Source of the DNA: Patagioenas fasciata
Taxonomy: Eukaryota > Chordata > Aves > Columbiformes > Columbidae
Length of the DNA: 64,000 nt
NCBI RefSeq assembly: GCF_037038585.1
Contig: NC_092521.1
Span: 75,996,398-76,060,397 of the forward strand
Reading direction: 5' to 3'
Below the pieces are notes generated by a model, which was not told where the DNA came from, ran no database searches, and worked only from the letters and a program-made list of their open reading frames with translations. Shown one piece after another: positions 45,590 through 57,300 of the stretch. Positions within the stretch are counted from its first letter, which is position 1. Each line of letters opens with the position of its first letter. A program made the position numbers and the translations under genes.

Positions 45590-45647
45590 CTACTTCGCCT
45601 CACATTTCACCAACAAGGTCTTCCAGGCCTTCTGTATCTAAGTGTTA
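45590..45647 (+). repeat. Short CR1 ORF2 fragment
   Basis: CTTCGCCTCACATTTCACCA then ACAAGGTCTTCCAGGCCTTC resembles the CR1 ORF2 region encoding the AFFASVFTNKV segment. It ends abruptly at the LTR junction. Confidence 0.55.
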
Positions 45648-45875
45648 TGGGTTGACCCTGATCAGCAGCCAAGCTCCCAGTGGGACAGAAGACAGAGTAG
45701 GAAGAGTAAAAGTGGAAAAACTCACCAGTGAAAACAGTTTAATAAGTGGAGGAATGAAATGGGGAAAAAAACCTCACACAACAGCGGTAAAAAGGCAATT
45801 GCTCACCACTTACCACCAGCAGAGCGATGCCCAGCCAGTCTCTCGGCAGCAGCCTTGGAAGACTGAGTGCCTGGA
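45648..45875 (-). mobile_element. Truncated avian ERV LTR, reverse orientation
   Basis: The plus strand starts TGTTATGGGTTGACCCTGAT, the reverse complement of an LTR 3' end. It continues through AAAACAGTTTAATAAGTGGA and CAATTGCTCACCACTTACCA to GCGATGCCCAGCCAGTCTCT. These blocks occur in the same order in a very common avian LTR family. The U3 side is missing; the sequence passes straight into CR1 sequence near 45876. Confidence 0.75.
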
Positions 45876-46430
45876 AGAAACTTTGCAGAAAATGACATGG
45901 GGGTATTTATAAACCCAAGCTAAATATGAGGCAGCAGTGTGCTCTGGCAGCAAATAAGGCCCAATGGGATCCTCGGTGGTGTTAACAGCTAGCAGGCTGA
46001 AGGAAGCAACTATTCCCCCTTACTCAGAGGTCGTAAGACCACATCTAGAATACTGTATCCAGCTTTGGCCCCTTAATACAGGGAAGACTCTGTTAGGAGG
46101 ACCTAATGGCAGCTGTCTGATGCTTATGACTCAGAAAAAAGATGGGACCATAAGTTTCAAAGTGGTGCTGCTTAATGGGAAGACAAGACAAGGGGCCTAA
46201 GTTAAAAAAAATGAAGTTCAGAAAGAACACACAGAAAAGTTTTTTCACTGTGAGGAGTGTCCTGCCATGGATCAGGTTGCCCAGAGAGGCTATGCAGTCT
46301 TTGTCGTTGGTTTAGTTCAAGATTGGACTGGGTAAAGACCTGACCTGACCCTGCTTTGACCTAAAAGTTTGACCAGAATCTTGCTGAGATCCTTTCCGAC
46401 TCAAATTATCCTGTGATCCTATGAACATCG
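45876..46430 (+). repeat. CR1 LINE 3' portion
   Basis: It begins with a decayed KDLGV...KLNMSQQC-like segment (AGCTAAATATGAGGCAGCAG, then GTGTGCTCTGGCAGCAAATA) and passes through VVRPHLEYCIQLWPL (46029-46073). It finishes with the CR1-type end GATCCTTTCCGACTCAAATT then ATCCTGTGATCCTATGAAC. It has many frame breaks. Confidence 0.88.
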
Positions 46431-47214
46431 TATAAATTGCCTAGTCAAAATTAATCTTTATGTCTGAACATTAGGTAGCTACCCGAAGCAGGGACATTCC
46501 CTTTCACTATACATGTGTTGAATTATGCAGCATAATGGGAGCCGACCTTGCTGTCTTGGCAGGGTAGCACGGCACATTCCAGCAAGAAAGGAAAGGACAA
46601 AGCCAAAGAGCTTTTAGGAACTCCAGCAGCCAGGAGATACTTGAGTTTCTTGAGTGGCAAGACATGATTGACCTGCTGACCAGTGTCACTGTTCAGCCTC
46701 TGAAAAGGTGCTCAGTTCGGAGTTCACCTGAAGTTCAGTCTGTTTGCTATGATGATGTACAAACTGGGATGTATTAATAAAACTTCTTCTACTGATAGTT
46801 TGTAATGAAATGTAATGTGAGAAAAACAGAGCATGATGGAGGTGACTTTGGATCCTTATCAGGATGTTAATGGGATGGAATTAGCTATGATTTTTCTTTC
46901 ATTATGAGCTAAACAGTGTACTGAAGAGTACAGATGTGCTACTAGCTAAGCCAAACATTTTTTCTTCACAGGATACCTTATGTAGGGAATTCCAAAATAC
47001 CAGAAAAAAAATCAGCTTTCATCTAGTTTTAGAAAACCTCCTGAGTGCCATTAGATAGCTACAGACCATCTGTACCATGTTTGATATATGTTTGCAGGAT
47101 TGTACTGAGGCAAAACAGCAAGGCACAATATCAGTTGTTATTATAAATAAAACATGTGTACCCACCACACAAAAGCAATTGAACATTTAGTGTAGTTATC
47201 TACATTTATTGCTT

Positions 47215-47234
47215 TGTGTGTGTGTGTGTGTGTG
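47215..47234. repeat. (TG)10 microsatellite
   Basis: Uninterrupted TG dinucleotides over 20 bp. Confidence 0.95.
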
Positions 47235-49397
47235 AAAAACAATAAAAAGCATTTTGTATGTGCATTTGTGTTGCTTTGTTTTTTCGAATCCCATCAGTAA
47301 GGATCCATTGCAGGTTAGGTAAAACCCATCTAAGAAACTGTTAAGGTAATAAAACGTAATTTTCTTTGAATGAGGAAGACAACTTGCCTGATTTTTCCAT
47401 CTTTTTGTTTCAACGTTTGAGAAACAAAAATGTAAGGAAAAAATGTGAGGTATGAAATGGAATAAATGGCTAATAACTCGTGTTTCTTTTCTGAGCTTCT
47501 GTATGTTTCTGTCAAGGCAAGTAGGTCTGGCGTGCTGCGGTTGCAACAGGTAGTGCTGGAGGCAAGGCTGGCCATCAACCGGGGTCCACTCACCAGATCA
47601 CACGTGACAAAGAAAGAAAATATGAATGTTCATTTTGGTTTCGAAGTTAAGTGTCCTCAGATTCTACCTTGGGGAGATGTTCTCTTTATCTACAAAAGAC
47701 AAAAATCTGCAGATTTTATTAGTGCCCTTAAGGGCAAGTATTTGAACCATTTTACTAGGGAAACTGGAAAATACCAGATATCCTGTATTTTACTTGACCT
47801 CATTTTTTCTTTTCTTGAGAGAAAAAGTGATGAACTAAACAGATTTCCTGGTGATGGGAATTCTTAATTTAGTTGGGGTTGGTGGTATAATTTTTACTTG
47901 ACATCAGTACTTCCATGTTAACATCAGAAGTCCATGGAGTTCTTACTGCGATTCCTAGATAGTAGGAGCACATTAGGTATAACCACATAAAAATGTATGT
48001 GCAAAAATTGTATTTCTGTGGTATAGAGTGAGTTGATATTAAGTCTTCAGCGAGCAAAAATGTTACTTATCCAGGCTTCAGCATGAGAGGCTTCAGGAGC
48101 TGTAGTTTGATTTTTGTTTGACCTGGTCTCCCCCAGACTGCCCAGGCTGGCTGAGAGACTGCTACCAGAAGAGGACACACTATTGTGTAAAGTTCTGGTG
48201 AAGGTGCCTGGAGCTCCTTGAGAGTTGAAATAGTCTGTCCTGGCCTATCTAAGCTGATTACTTGGTGCAGCCCTTTTGCTTTGCAAGATCATAGTTTTCA
48301 GTGAGATTACCCCAGAGACAAATATAAGAAAAAATAAACAGTCATCAGTCATTAGCCTTCATTTATCTGGCCACCAAAACCCACAGCCACTTCTGTTCCC
48401 GTGCAGGGGCAGCACGAATTTACCCATGACGTCTATTTCCACTTTTTGAGTAATGAAGAACTGTAGTCTGCCTGAATCCTCTTCCCTGATTTTAAATGGG
48501 TATTCTGTCTATCTTCAAAAACATTTTCAGAGCTCTGTCTTTGCTCTTAATAGGAACTCAGCACTGGAGTCTTTTGCAAGCAACACTGTTAAAAGCTGCT
48601 GCTGACTTGTGGAAGAAGTTTCTGCAGAAGACCATCAGAGGAAAAGTTTTCAGCCCTGTTTCTTTGGACATAAGGGAAAATCAGATGCTTTCTGCCTGTG
48701 AATAAAAAAAAAAAAAATTATAAAAAAGGTAAAAAAAACCCCACAAAGACCCAGTTATAGTGGATCCCATTATCTTCTCAGCTATGGTTTTGGATGATAC
48801 ATGAAGATGCAATTGATGCTGCCAGAAAATCAATAGACAGTTTACAGAGAGAAGCACCGTATTCAGGAGTATATATAGTTTGAGAACTGGAAAATAAAAT
48901 TCCAGGATTTAAAATGTATTCTAGTTTTAGTACCTGTAAATAGATCGATTTATTTTATTGCCAAGCATAAATGTTGAGGTTCATCTGCCTTCAGAAACTT
49001 AATCAGTGTAATGGTAATAGTTTTGTACAGTGTGAGATTCTGTGAGTTTTGTGATCTAGGAAAGAGAAGTTTTACACGCGTGTATCCTGTTTTTCGAAAG
49101 CAACATGCTCAGTTTCTTGAAAAATAAGAGTCTGGGCTGAGACCCTGAACAAAATTGCCCTTGAAACACAGAAATGTTCACATAATCTAAACTTATTTAA
49201 ATATGACTTGGTAAGTTAAGAGTTCTCAATTATTTTCAAGAATATAGATTTGGTGGTATTAAGAATAATTGTTGTGGTGAAGCTTATAAAGCTGCTTTCA
49301 TTCACATTTCGGATAGGAAACAGACATGTTTAATATTTGGAAAAAAAATCACATCTGTGAGGGTAGGAAGGGCTAAATATTTGTATGTATGTAATGG

Positions 49398-49425
49398 AAA
49401 CAAAACAAAACAAAACAAACAAAAC
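49398..49425. repeat. (AAAAC)n microsatellite
   Basis: Five-base CAAAA units repeated about five times with minor variation. Confidence 0.9.
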
Positions 49426-51090
49426 ACTTCTAAAATACACTAAAACTAGCTAAAATTCACAATTTGAGTCTTGGCACTTAATAATATGAAGACATCCATC
49501 AACTTTGCATTTATTTATTTGCAGTTTCTTTATTGCTTTCATTTTTTATGGCAAATGTATTAGTAAATGACATTTTCCTCTTTCTTATTTTCTCATTATA
49601 TTTTTCAGACTCCCTTTAAGCCAGCACTGGTTAATTAAGCATTTTGATCTGTCAGTGAAATAATGAGAAATACTTTGCACACAGTTGTAATATTAGCAAC
49701 ATAAAACTCAAGTTGATCTGTTTAAAATGTGTGTAAAACCCGATAAGTTAGGTAATAACATTTCCTATCCATTAAAATGGAAAAAATGTAACTGAATGGG
49801 AGACTAACTCATCCAGTTATTACATCACAGTTCTATTCTGAAAGCAGTCATTTTTGCTAACTGACCCAAAGCTTTAAGCCTCTGTTCATCTCCTTGATTT
49901 TTCCCTCAAATGCTCCATGTAAAGCCCAGAAGCTTCAGGCATCTTTGAAGTGGCTACTGTCACTTTAGCAGTTCCAATGTGAAAAAGGGCCTTTTGGACA
50001 TTCAGTCATACTATTCCAGTAAAAAGCTGAGTATGTCATGGGAAGCAGCATCTCTGACAATTTTCTTTCACTCAAGGGATCAGTGAACAAATGTAAGTGT
50101 TCAAGGAAAAGCCCTTCCTGATTCTGATTTCTGCTCTGAGGTCAAGGCTTCAGAATGAAAGTCTTAAGCTGTCATTTCTTCTTAAGGGTTTTCTTCTATT
50201 CAGAATTACTCTTTGAAGGCTGTCTCCTTCATAATAACTTCATTTGGCTTCTGGAGGTAAAGGGGAACTCTCGTTCTTTTCTCTTTCGTAAAAGATATTG
50301 GCAACTGTGTGTTGCGTGGCACCTGAATTGGACCCATTTCCCAAAAACAACTCCTTAGCAAATCTGGATACAGATAGCTGTGACAAACCTGATTCCCTGA
50401 GTGGATACAGCCTGCTGTTTCTTCCATTTTCATACTAGCCATGTATATGGTAGCTCATCCAAAACCACGTATCTCAGTTTTGTGCTATCAGACTTAGAGC
50501 AAGTGAGTGATAAGGACTACGTGCTTTCAACTTTTGATGTCTTTTTGATTTTCACAATTGCTACATACTGCAGAGGAACAACAGAACTGAATAAAGTAAA
50601 TAATAAAATAACTGAGAAGGAAAATACCCAGCAACATAAAACTTCTCAAACTTTGCAGAAACTTGTCACCTTTTTGCTAAAAAATTGCTTCACAGGTATT
50701 CAAACCAGTAGTAGTCTCATTGGTTTTTTTTGCAAAATAAACTATTTAAGTTAGCATAACATGTTCCCGTACTTTAGTTTTATTCTGTATTTCTCCCAAT
50801 GCACAAGGGATTTAGTGAATTAAAATGATTTGCAAATATTGGCAGTCAGGTCTTTGTTTTTTCTGCTTCCATGCCAAATGTTAGCAGGATTCAATTCAAA
50901 ATGATTGAGATAATAATCTCTCTCCTTGTAGCATGTTACTTTATCTGGCCTGTACAGCCCGTTTTTCTCTCAGTCAGGTTACATGCTGTGGAAGCTTTCA
51001 AACCAGATAAAGAATAAAATACAAACACCAACTGATTTCTTTGTACTTGTGGCAAGTTTAGCCTTGAATAAATATTCTCAGATTTAAATG

Positions 51091-51437
51091 GTTAAGTGTT
51101 GGAGCGATAAAGGACTCAGCATTCTGATTCAATGTGAATCACGCAAAGCCATTTATTACAGAAACAAGCCTCCTTATATACGCAACTATTCTCTAATCAC
51201 ACGTCCACGCTCCAAGCATGGATTCGCTAAATGAACATCACGGACAGTCCACACGCTGGAGCCCCACCGATGATAGGTCCAATGACTCACGCCATGCTGA
51301 GGCCCTGTTAATGAAGAAACGCCCCTCTTTCTCGCAGCAGATTCTGTTCTCAGCTTCTTGAAGTGGCCTTGAGATTCCTTTGGGCCTGACTAATTCAACA
51401 ACATATTTCCATCTAACCAAACCCCTCCACAGTTAAG
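51091..51437 (-). mobile_element. Solo LTR (51097-51431) with 6-bp target duplications GTTAAG
   Basis: The plus strand 51097-51431 starts TGTTGGAGCG and ends CCCCTCCACA; read on the minus strand it is a 335-bp TG...CA LTR. In the minus sense it has a TATA-type box (TATATAAGG at about 51172-51180), then an AATAAA poly(A) signal (51157-51162), then about 60 bp of U5. Perfect 6-bp direct repeats GTTAAG flank it at 51091-51096 and 51432-51437. The short length, TATA-to-AATAAA spacing and 6-bp duplication resemble LTRs of alpharetrovirus-like or betaretrovirus-like avian ERVs. No internal genes remain. Confidence 0.92.
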
Positions 51438-51764
51438 TGCAAATTTTTAATTACATTTCTATTACAAATATGTATTAACCTGAAAATAATAGGTCCCATT
51501 TTTTTTTTTCCAAAGGAAATGCACATAATAGTTTCGAATTGTACTCAAACTGAACTGTGAAATCAGTTTCATTTTATATTATAAAGAATGAATGAAATTA
51601 GTTTGATTTTGTGTTACATTTTCATGCAACTCTTTTGTATTTGTAGCTACATTTCAGTAAAATAGTTAATTAAATTTAGTGAGACTTATTTTTGTGTTCA
51701 GAAGATATTATCTCACAATGTACTTTTCTAGAACCACTCAAAGGTGTTCAATCTGGTGATTCCC
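51432..51764. other. Unique AT-rich spacer between two LTR-like segments
   Basis: It holds one target-duplication copy at its left end and a T-run near 51500. No retroviral internal sequence is recognised, so the two LTR-like segments are not an obvious provirus pair. Confidence 0.6.
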
Positions 51765-52110
51765 TGTCGTGGTTGAGACGGACAAATGACATAGACCAAG
51801 TTCTTCCAGGATGAAAGCAGTAGATGCCATTATTGCCACAAGTGCATTTTTATACAGTTTTGCCAATTCATATGTCTCTTCACTATTGGTTACAAGTTAC
51901 AGCCACTGCCGCTGGCTGTAGAGTCAGTGGAAATTTTACATACAGGTACATTTCTACCACAGAGTCCTGATGCACTGAAGGTGAAACACCTTGGGGAAAT
52001 GTGTCAACACCCATGAAGCTTTCAAAGGAAATTAAATATCCTTTTGCCTTGTTTCTGGCCCGTTTGGCTGCCTGCCTCTTTTCTCCTCGGCAGGTCCCAC
52101 ACAGGCTGTT
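51765..52110 (-). mobile_element. Possible second short LTR, older, reverse orientation
   Basis: It starts TGTCGTGGTTGAGACGG on the plus strand. On the minus strand a TATAAAAATGCAC box (at about 51857-51845) precedes a CAATAATGG-type signal and about 65 bp ending in CACGACA. That order mimics the LTR at 51097-51431. The far boundary is a guess (CCCACACA near 52100) and no target duplication was found. Confidence 0.4.
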
Positions 52111-53484
52111 CTAATGCAAGGTTTCCAGATTCTCTTTAGAACCAAAATAATATGTAGCAGAGTTTCACTTCCATTAGATTTTTCATTGAGACTGCTGGCA
52201 TTTCACCCTCTCTGCTGGATGGATTTGTTTCAAGGTTTGCAGGCAAACGGGAATTGCTATCTAGATCAGGTCTTGATCAGAGCTTCTGTGGGCTGATCTG
52301 CTTTACGATATCTGTAAAATCAATCGAAGGGGCAAGACGAACTCCTTTCCTGTAGTTTTTGGTGTTCTGCCTCTTCTCAGGCATGGAATAAACACTGTAA
52401 AAGTTGTGCAAGATGGGATGTGAAATGAATATTGAGTATACTCAAGTGGGCAGGTAACAGGTGTGATTTTACGCAAAGCATAATTCTAAGCGTTTGAAAC
52501 TGCAGGTGTTTTTGAACCTGAAGAAAAAGTGTACTTTTAGGCATGTTATTTAGTTGGTAAAAATGGTGGATAAATTAGTAAATTAAAGAGTCTGCAATAT
52601 TTGATGTGTCTATACTACTTACTACACATGATTTCTTTCCTGTTTCACCAATAATCCAAAGAGAGATTTATGACTGATGATCTCATTATACGTGATAACT
52701 TCCATAGTTTTAATATTTAAACCTGTCCACAGTGACTTGATTTATATAAAGAGCTGGTCTTGAAAGTATTGCTTATTATTAGGAAATAATATTTTCTTCA
52801 TGTCTATTTTATCTCCTAAATTCCATCTCATTTCTGTCAATATTAGTTTACGTTTTGTAATATCATGTTTTTAATACATGTCGGTGTTTTTACTGCATAA
52901 TAATGCATTTCCTCTACTTAAAAGAATAGTAATTATTGCAGAATAATGAACTGCTTTAATCTCTTGTTAAAACAGAAAAACATAATCAGAGAATATGGAC
53001 AGGTTCAGAAATTGCCCTTTTTACTCCATGAAAAACGGGGAGATAGTAAGTACATTAAATCAGTACAAGTGAAGTTTTTGCAATGGAAAGGATGACACTT
53101 CTTTTTGCAATAACACTAGAAAGAAGCATGATGGAACAAATGGTGTGACAGCCTGTTATCAGAATGTCAGCACTTGCAAACTTGTTTCTGATATTAGGAC
53201 AATGTGATTTTCTTGGATGAGCTCTTTCTTAGGTAGCGTGTATAGAAGTAAATTTTCCGGGTCAAATAAAAGCAGGTTTCTTTTAAGTCATTGCACACTT
53301 TTTTGTAAAATTCCAGTTTATCCTCAGATCTCCCTTTCACAACAGATTTATTTGCAAATTGTCATATCACATCATCTGGAAAAGTTTACTGGGAAACATC
53401 ACACCAGAAAGAAGCAGAGAATCTGTGGCTGCAGAGATATGCGTTCTCACCCACATCAAAAGGACTGTAAAGGGACTCTGAAGG
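52111..53484. other. Intergenic, no gene seen
   Basis: AT-rich sequence with no recognised gene or repeat. Confidence 0.75.
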
Positions 53485-54345
53485 TGTTTGTGAGTAGTCA
53501 GCATAGATTTATGAATGTGAAATCATGTCTGAACAACCCAAGAGACTTCCAGAATGAGACGACTGGCTCAGGAGAGGAGGGGAGAGCGGTGGACTTTGTT
53601 TATCTTGAATTTGGAAAGTCTTTCAACATTTCCTCCTATAACATCTCTCTCACACACAGTGAGGGAGAGTCAGCTGAACAGCTGGGCTCAGAGCATTGTG
53701 ATCAGCAGCACGAAGCCCAGCTGGGTTCCAGCCGCTAGTGGTGTGTCCCAGGGGTCAGTGCTGGGTCCAAAACTGCTTAACATCATGAATGACCTGGACA
53801 ATGAGGCAGTGCACTCTCAGCAACTTGGCAGATAATGCAGAATCGGGCCAGGGGGGTTAATGGTTAATAAACAAGATGAATGTGCTGGCTTTTAGAGGCA
53901 CCTTGACAGGCTGGAGCATGGAGCCAGCAGCAATCTCAAGAAGTCCAGCAAAGGGGAGTGCCAAGCCCTGCACATGGGAAGAACAACCTCATGAAGTTTA
54001 ACAACAGGAAATATGAAGTCCTGAACACTGGGAGGAACAACCTCATGCACCAGTAGAAATTAGGTACCAAGCAGCTGGCAACGAGCTCTGCAGAAAAAGA
54101 CCTGGGGGTCCTGATAGACAAGTTCATCATGAACCAGTAGTGTGTCCTTGCTGCAAAGAAGGCCACCAGCATCCCGGCTTGCATTAAGAAAGGTGTTTCC
54201 AACAGGTCAAGGGACATGACCCTTCCCCTCTGCTCAGCACTGGTGAGATACATCTGGTCTGCTGTGCCTGCTTTTGGTCTCCCCAGTGCAAGCAGGACAT
54301 GGACATACTGTAGAATGTCCAGGAAAGAGCCACAAAGGAATTGGT
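53485..54345 (+). repeat. CR1 LINE fragment, internally deleted
   Basis: It starts in ORF2 with SQHRFMNVKSCLNN and GRAVDFVYLEFGKSF (equivalents of the QHGFTKGKSCLTN and GRATDIIYLDFCKAFD region). It then has the GVSQGSVLGPKLLNIMNDLD block at 53737-53799, and later segments up to GAATGTCCAGGAAAGAGCCA. Frameshifts and internal losses are evident and the 3' end is missing. Confidence 0.9.
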
Positions 54346-57300
54346 GCATGTGCCATAATAATAACAACATAATGATATCTTATGTGCGTAATATTTTTTT
54401 TATTTATTTTGTTTATTATTAAAGACTTCTTCGTGATGTGCTAGAAAAATCTGATTTGGTATCTGTTTGTGTAACCTGTTGATGGTACAAAATTTATCAT
54501 TTGGCCCTTCTCCGTGACAAACATGCAAAAATAGATTAAATCATCACTTTTCTGGAGACAGAAAGCCTCATGATCTCTGAGACTTGTTTTCCCTCCCTTT
54601 CTGGGTCCCTGTGGATGTAGTTTACTCACTATTAAGTCTGTGGAAAAATTGCCACTGTGTAGTGACAGTGGTGAGCAGCTGGTGGATGCCATTGTACTTA
54701 CACCTTTGTGCAAGCACCACTCATTCGTCTGCTCAGATTTACATTTTTTATACTCGTCTCTTTTGCCATATTTTTTCACGTTTCTCTTAGCCTGGTCTCT
54801 CATTTTCCTGGGTAAAATTACTGAAGCTGATTATGCTCTGCTTCATGAGCACTGGCTCTTCTGTGCTACTTTTTCATATCTAGTCCAGAAGTGATGAAGT
54901 GAAAGAAGTTCCAAAAGGACAGGATCTCAATATAAAAGTAGAAGCTGTTGCAGAACAGGCTGAAATGTGGTTTATTTAGTGTATAAATGAAATCCCTAAC
55001 ACTAGCTTCACCCATATGCCACTTTTTTCAGAGATGATGATCTGTTTGTTGGAGATAGTCCGGTTTACCTGGTCCTTTCGTGAGAGAATTTCTCAGCCTG
55101 AGAACTTACTATTTAAAAATACAAAATCCTTCACATTTCATTTGACATCTAGCTGTCTTCCTTCCTTTATCTAAATTAACAACTTGTTTGAATGATTTAT
55201 TTTTTTTGGAATAAGCTTATCCCTATGTACAGAGACTTTATCAAAGCACATCATGTGTATTTGTATTAATGGGATGATTTACCGGTAGGATTTTCTGTTC
55301 AGTGCCAGAGTTCTCTATCTCCACTGATTATTTCTGTCATCACATAGTTACTTATTTATTTTTTGGCTGACCTTTTGTAGGCATTTTCTTTCGTAAATAA
55401 GTGGCAGTCAGGAGAATCATGACTTGCAAATTGCACAGTCCTTCAGTACTTACAAGCCATCAACTATTGTTGATGAGTACAGAGAAATCATGAAAGAAAG
55501 ACTGGTTTTGTGAGTAGAACTTTTGTACAGGACTCAGAAAGTCTGTTTTAATTTGTGGTTCTACCACACACCTCTTATTTGGCCTCTGGAGAATTGTGTT
55601 TGTTTTGAATTCAAACTGTATAAACATGATAATTAGGATTCCTACACTTTGTATTTAATCTGCTGTTGTGTTACAGCCTTTCTAGAAGACGCTGTAACTC
55701 TTACTACAGTAACACAATGTCTAGAACAGTGGTTTGTGATCACCTTTTGGTCCACAGTAAAACAAAGAATAGTGTTAGAAGCAATGAATCATCCCCCTTT
55801 TTACATATGTTCAATGAAAAATAATCAATGGGCCTGCTTATACCAGAGGTGTTACATTAACGTGTTGTAGACTCACACACACCAGCAATTTGTAATTTCC
55901 TATCGTTTATCCAAAGGATGGCTCTAAGAATCAGAGAAAGACAGTGAAGAAAATATGTCTTCATCTGACTCAATCAACCATAAAGGTTGGTGAAATAGAT
56001 TTGTGTCTGAACTGGCAACCCTTTCTCAACCCTTTGTCAGGGACGATGAGCTATCCCCTGAACCAGGACAATGCTGTAAGTGTGTGGAATGAGTGGAAGG
56101 CTGAAACAAGTCCCTGGTGCACCAGTTTGCACAGAATGCCTACAAGGTTTATGTGCATTTCATTAAAATTATACCCAATGTCAGAAATCCACATTGCAAG
56201 AATTATCAATCTTATTATTAACTAGAATGTCTCTAGAAAGAAAAGACTCTAGTATCTACTTATACTAATTTCATCTGAAGCTTCAGAATGAAACTGAATG
56301 ACATTATACATATTTTTTTTCCTCAGAGAATATTAATAAAGTTGCATTTGTATTGCTAGGAATGCATTGTTTTAGACACAACTTGTAATTTCTGACTTCC
56401 TGGGGAAAGATCTGCAAATTCAAGCAGGAAATTAAAAAAACCCAAATCATTTCACCTTCAAGTTACTTTAAAATACTTAATTCAGCTGGTCACATCCTCT
56501 GCATTCAGCAGCTGTCAAGAGCTAACTTCTAGAAAAGTAATAAAAAGGCTGGAGAGTTATACTATCCCACACTTGGGTAGAAGATCCATCCATGACCACT
56601 GAGGTTAAACAGTTAGCATCTGACATGATGTCACATCCCTGCATCCTTTTCTTGCATATTCATAAATAGCAGTAATGATCACTGGGGTTCTGCCCAGTTT
56701 CTCCAGAAAGTGAGAATTCATGCTGTTCTTCCTGAATCTAAAGAAGTCCCTAAGGCTGTTTGTTTAGCAGATCATTCAAAACATTTCACTGGAGAAATGT
56801 AATAACTATACCGGCTGAGAATAGGGAAGTTTTACACGCAAATCAATTCTGACAAGCGTGAACCAGAAACAAGCGCTCACGTTAGTTTAATATTCCACCC
56901 TGGCAGCCCATATGGAGAGCTAACAATCACTTGACTGGCTTGGACTATTGGAAAATGTCAAGGAATTTTCAAAATTTGGCACCACTTAGTTCAACTGCAA
57001 TTGTTCACAAGGCAGGACTTGGGCCCTGGTGATTCCTGAAGGAGTTTCTGCACAAAAAATCATGGTAGAATGAAGACTGAAGCACTTATAAATCTAATTT
57101 AAAAGTTGCAACTCTAAATGGTGTAATATCCAAGACTTCAGGCTATAATAGTTGAAGATCATTAGGAGACATCTTGTTCTTGTTCTTGACCTGTTGAGAG
57201 AGTTCACAGTCTAGAAAAAATATTTGACTCACACAAGATTCTACTTTTCAAAGATTTTTGCATTTTTGAGAGGTGTTTTTGCCACTAAGGGAGACGATAG

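Larger units (their letters stand above)
46431..51096. other. Intergenic, no gene seen
   Basis: About 4.7 kb of AT-rich sequence with a (TG)n tract at 47215-47234 and an (AAAAC)n tract at 49398-49425. Open frames such as 47466-47867 have no recognisable protein. Confidence 0.78.

Noticed and set aside
51097-52110. The two LTR-like segments as 5' and 3' LTRs of one provirus
   Set aside because: The segments differ in sequence, the 333 bp between them holds no retroviral genes, and the first segment alone is bracketed by its own perfect target duplication.
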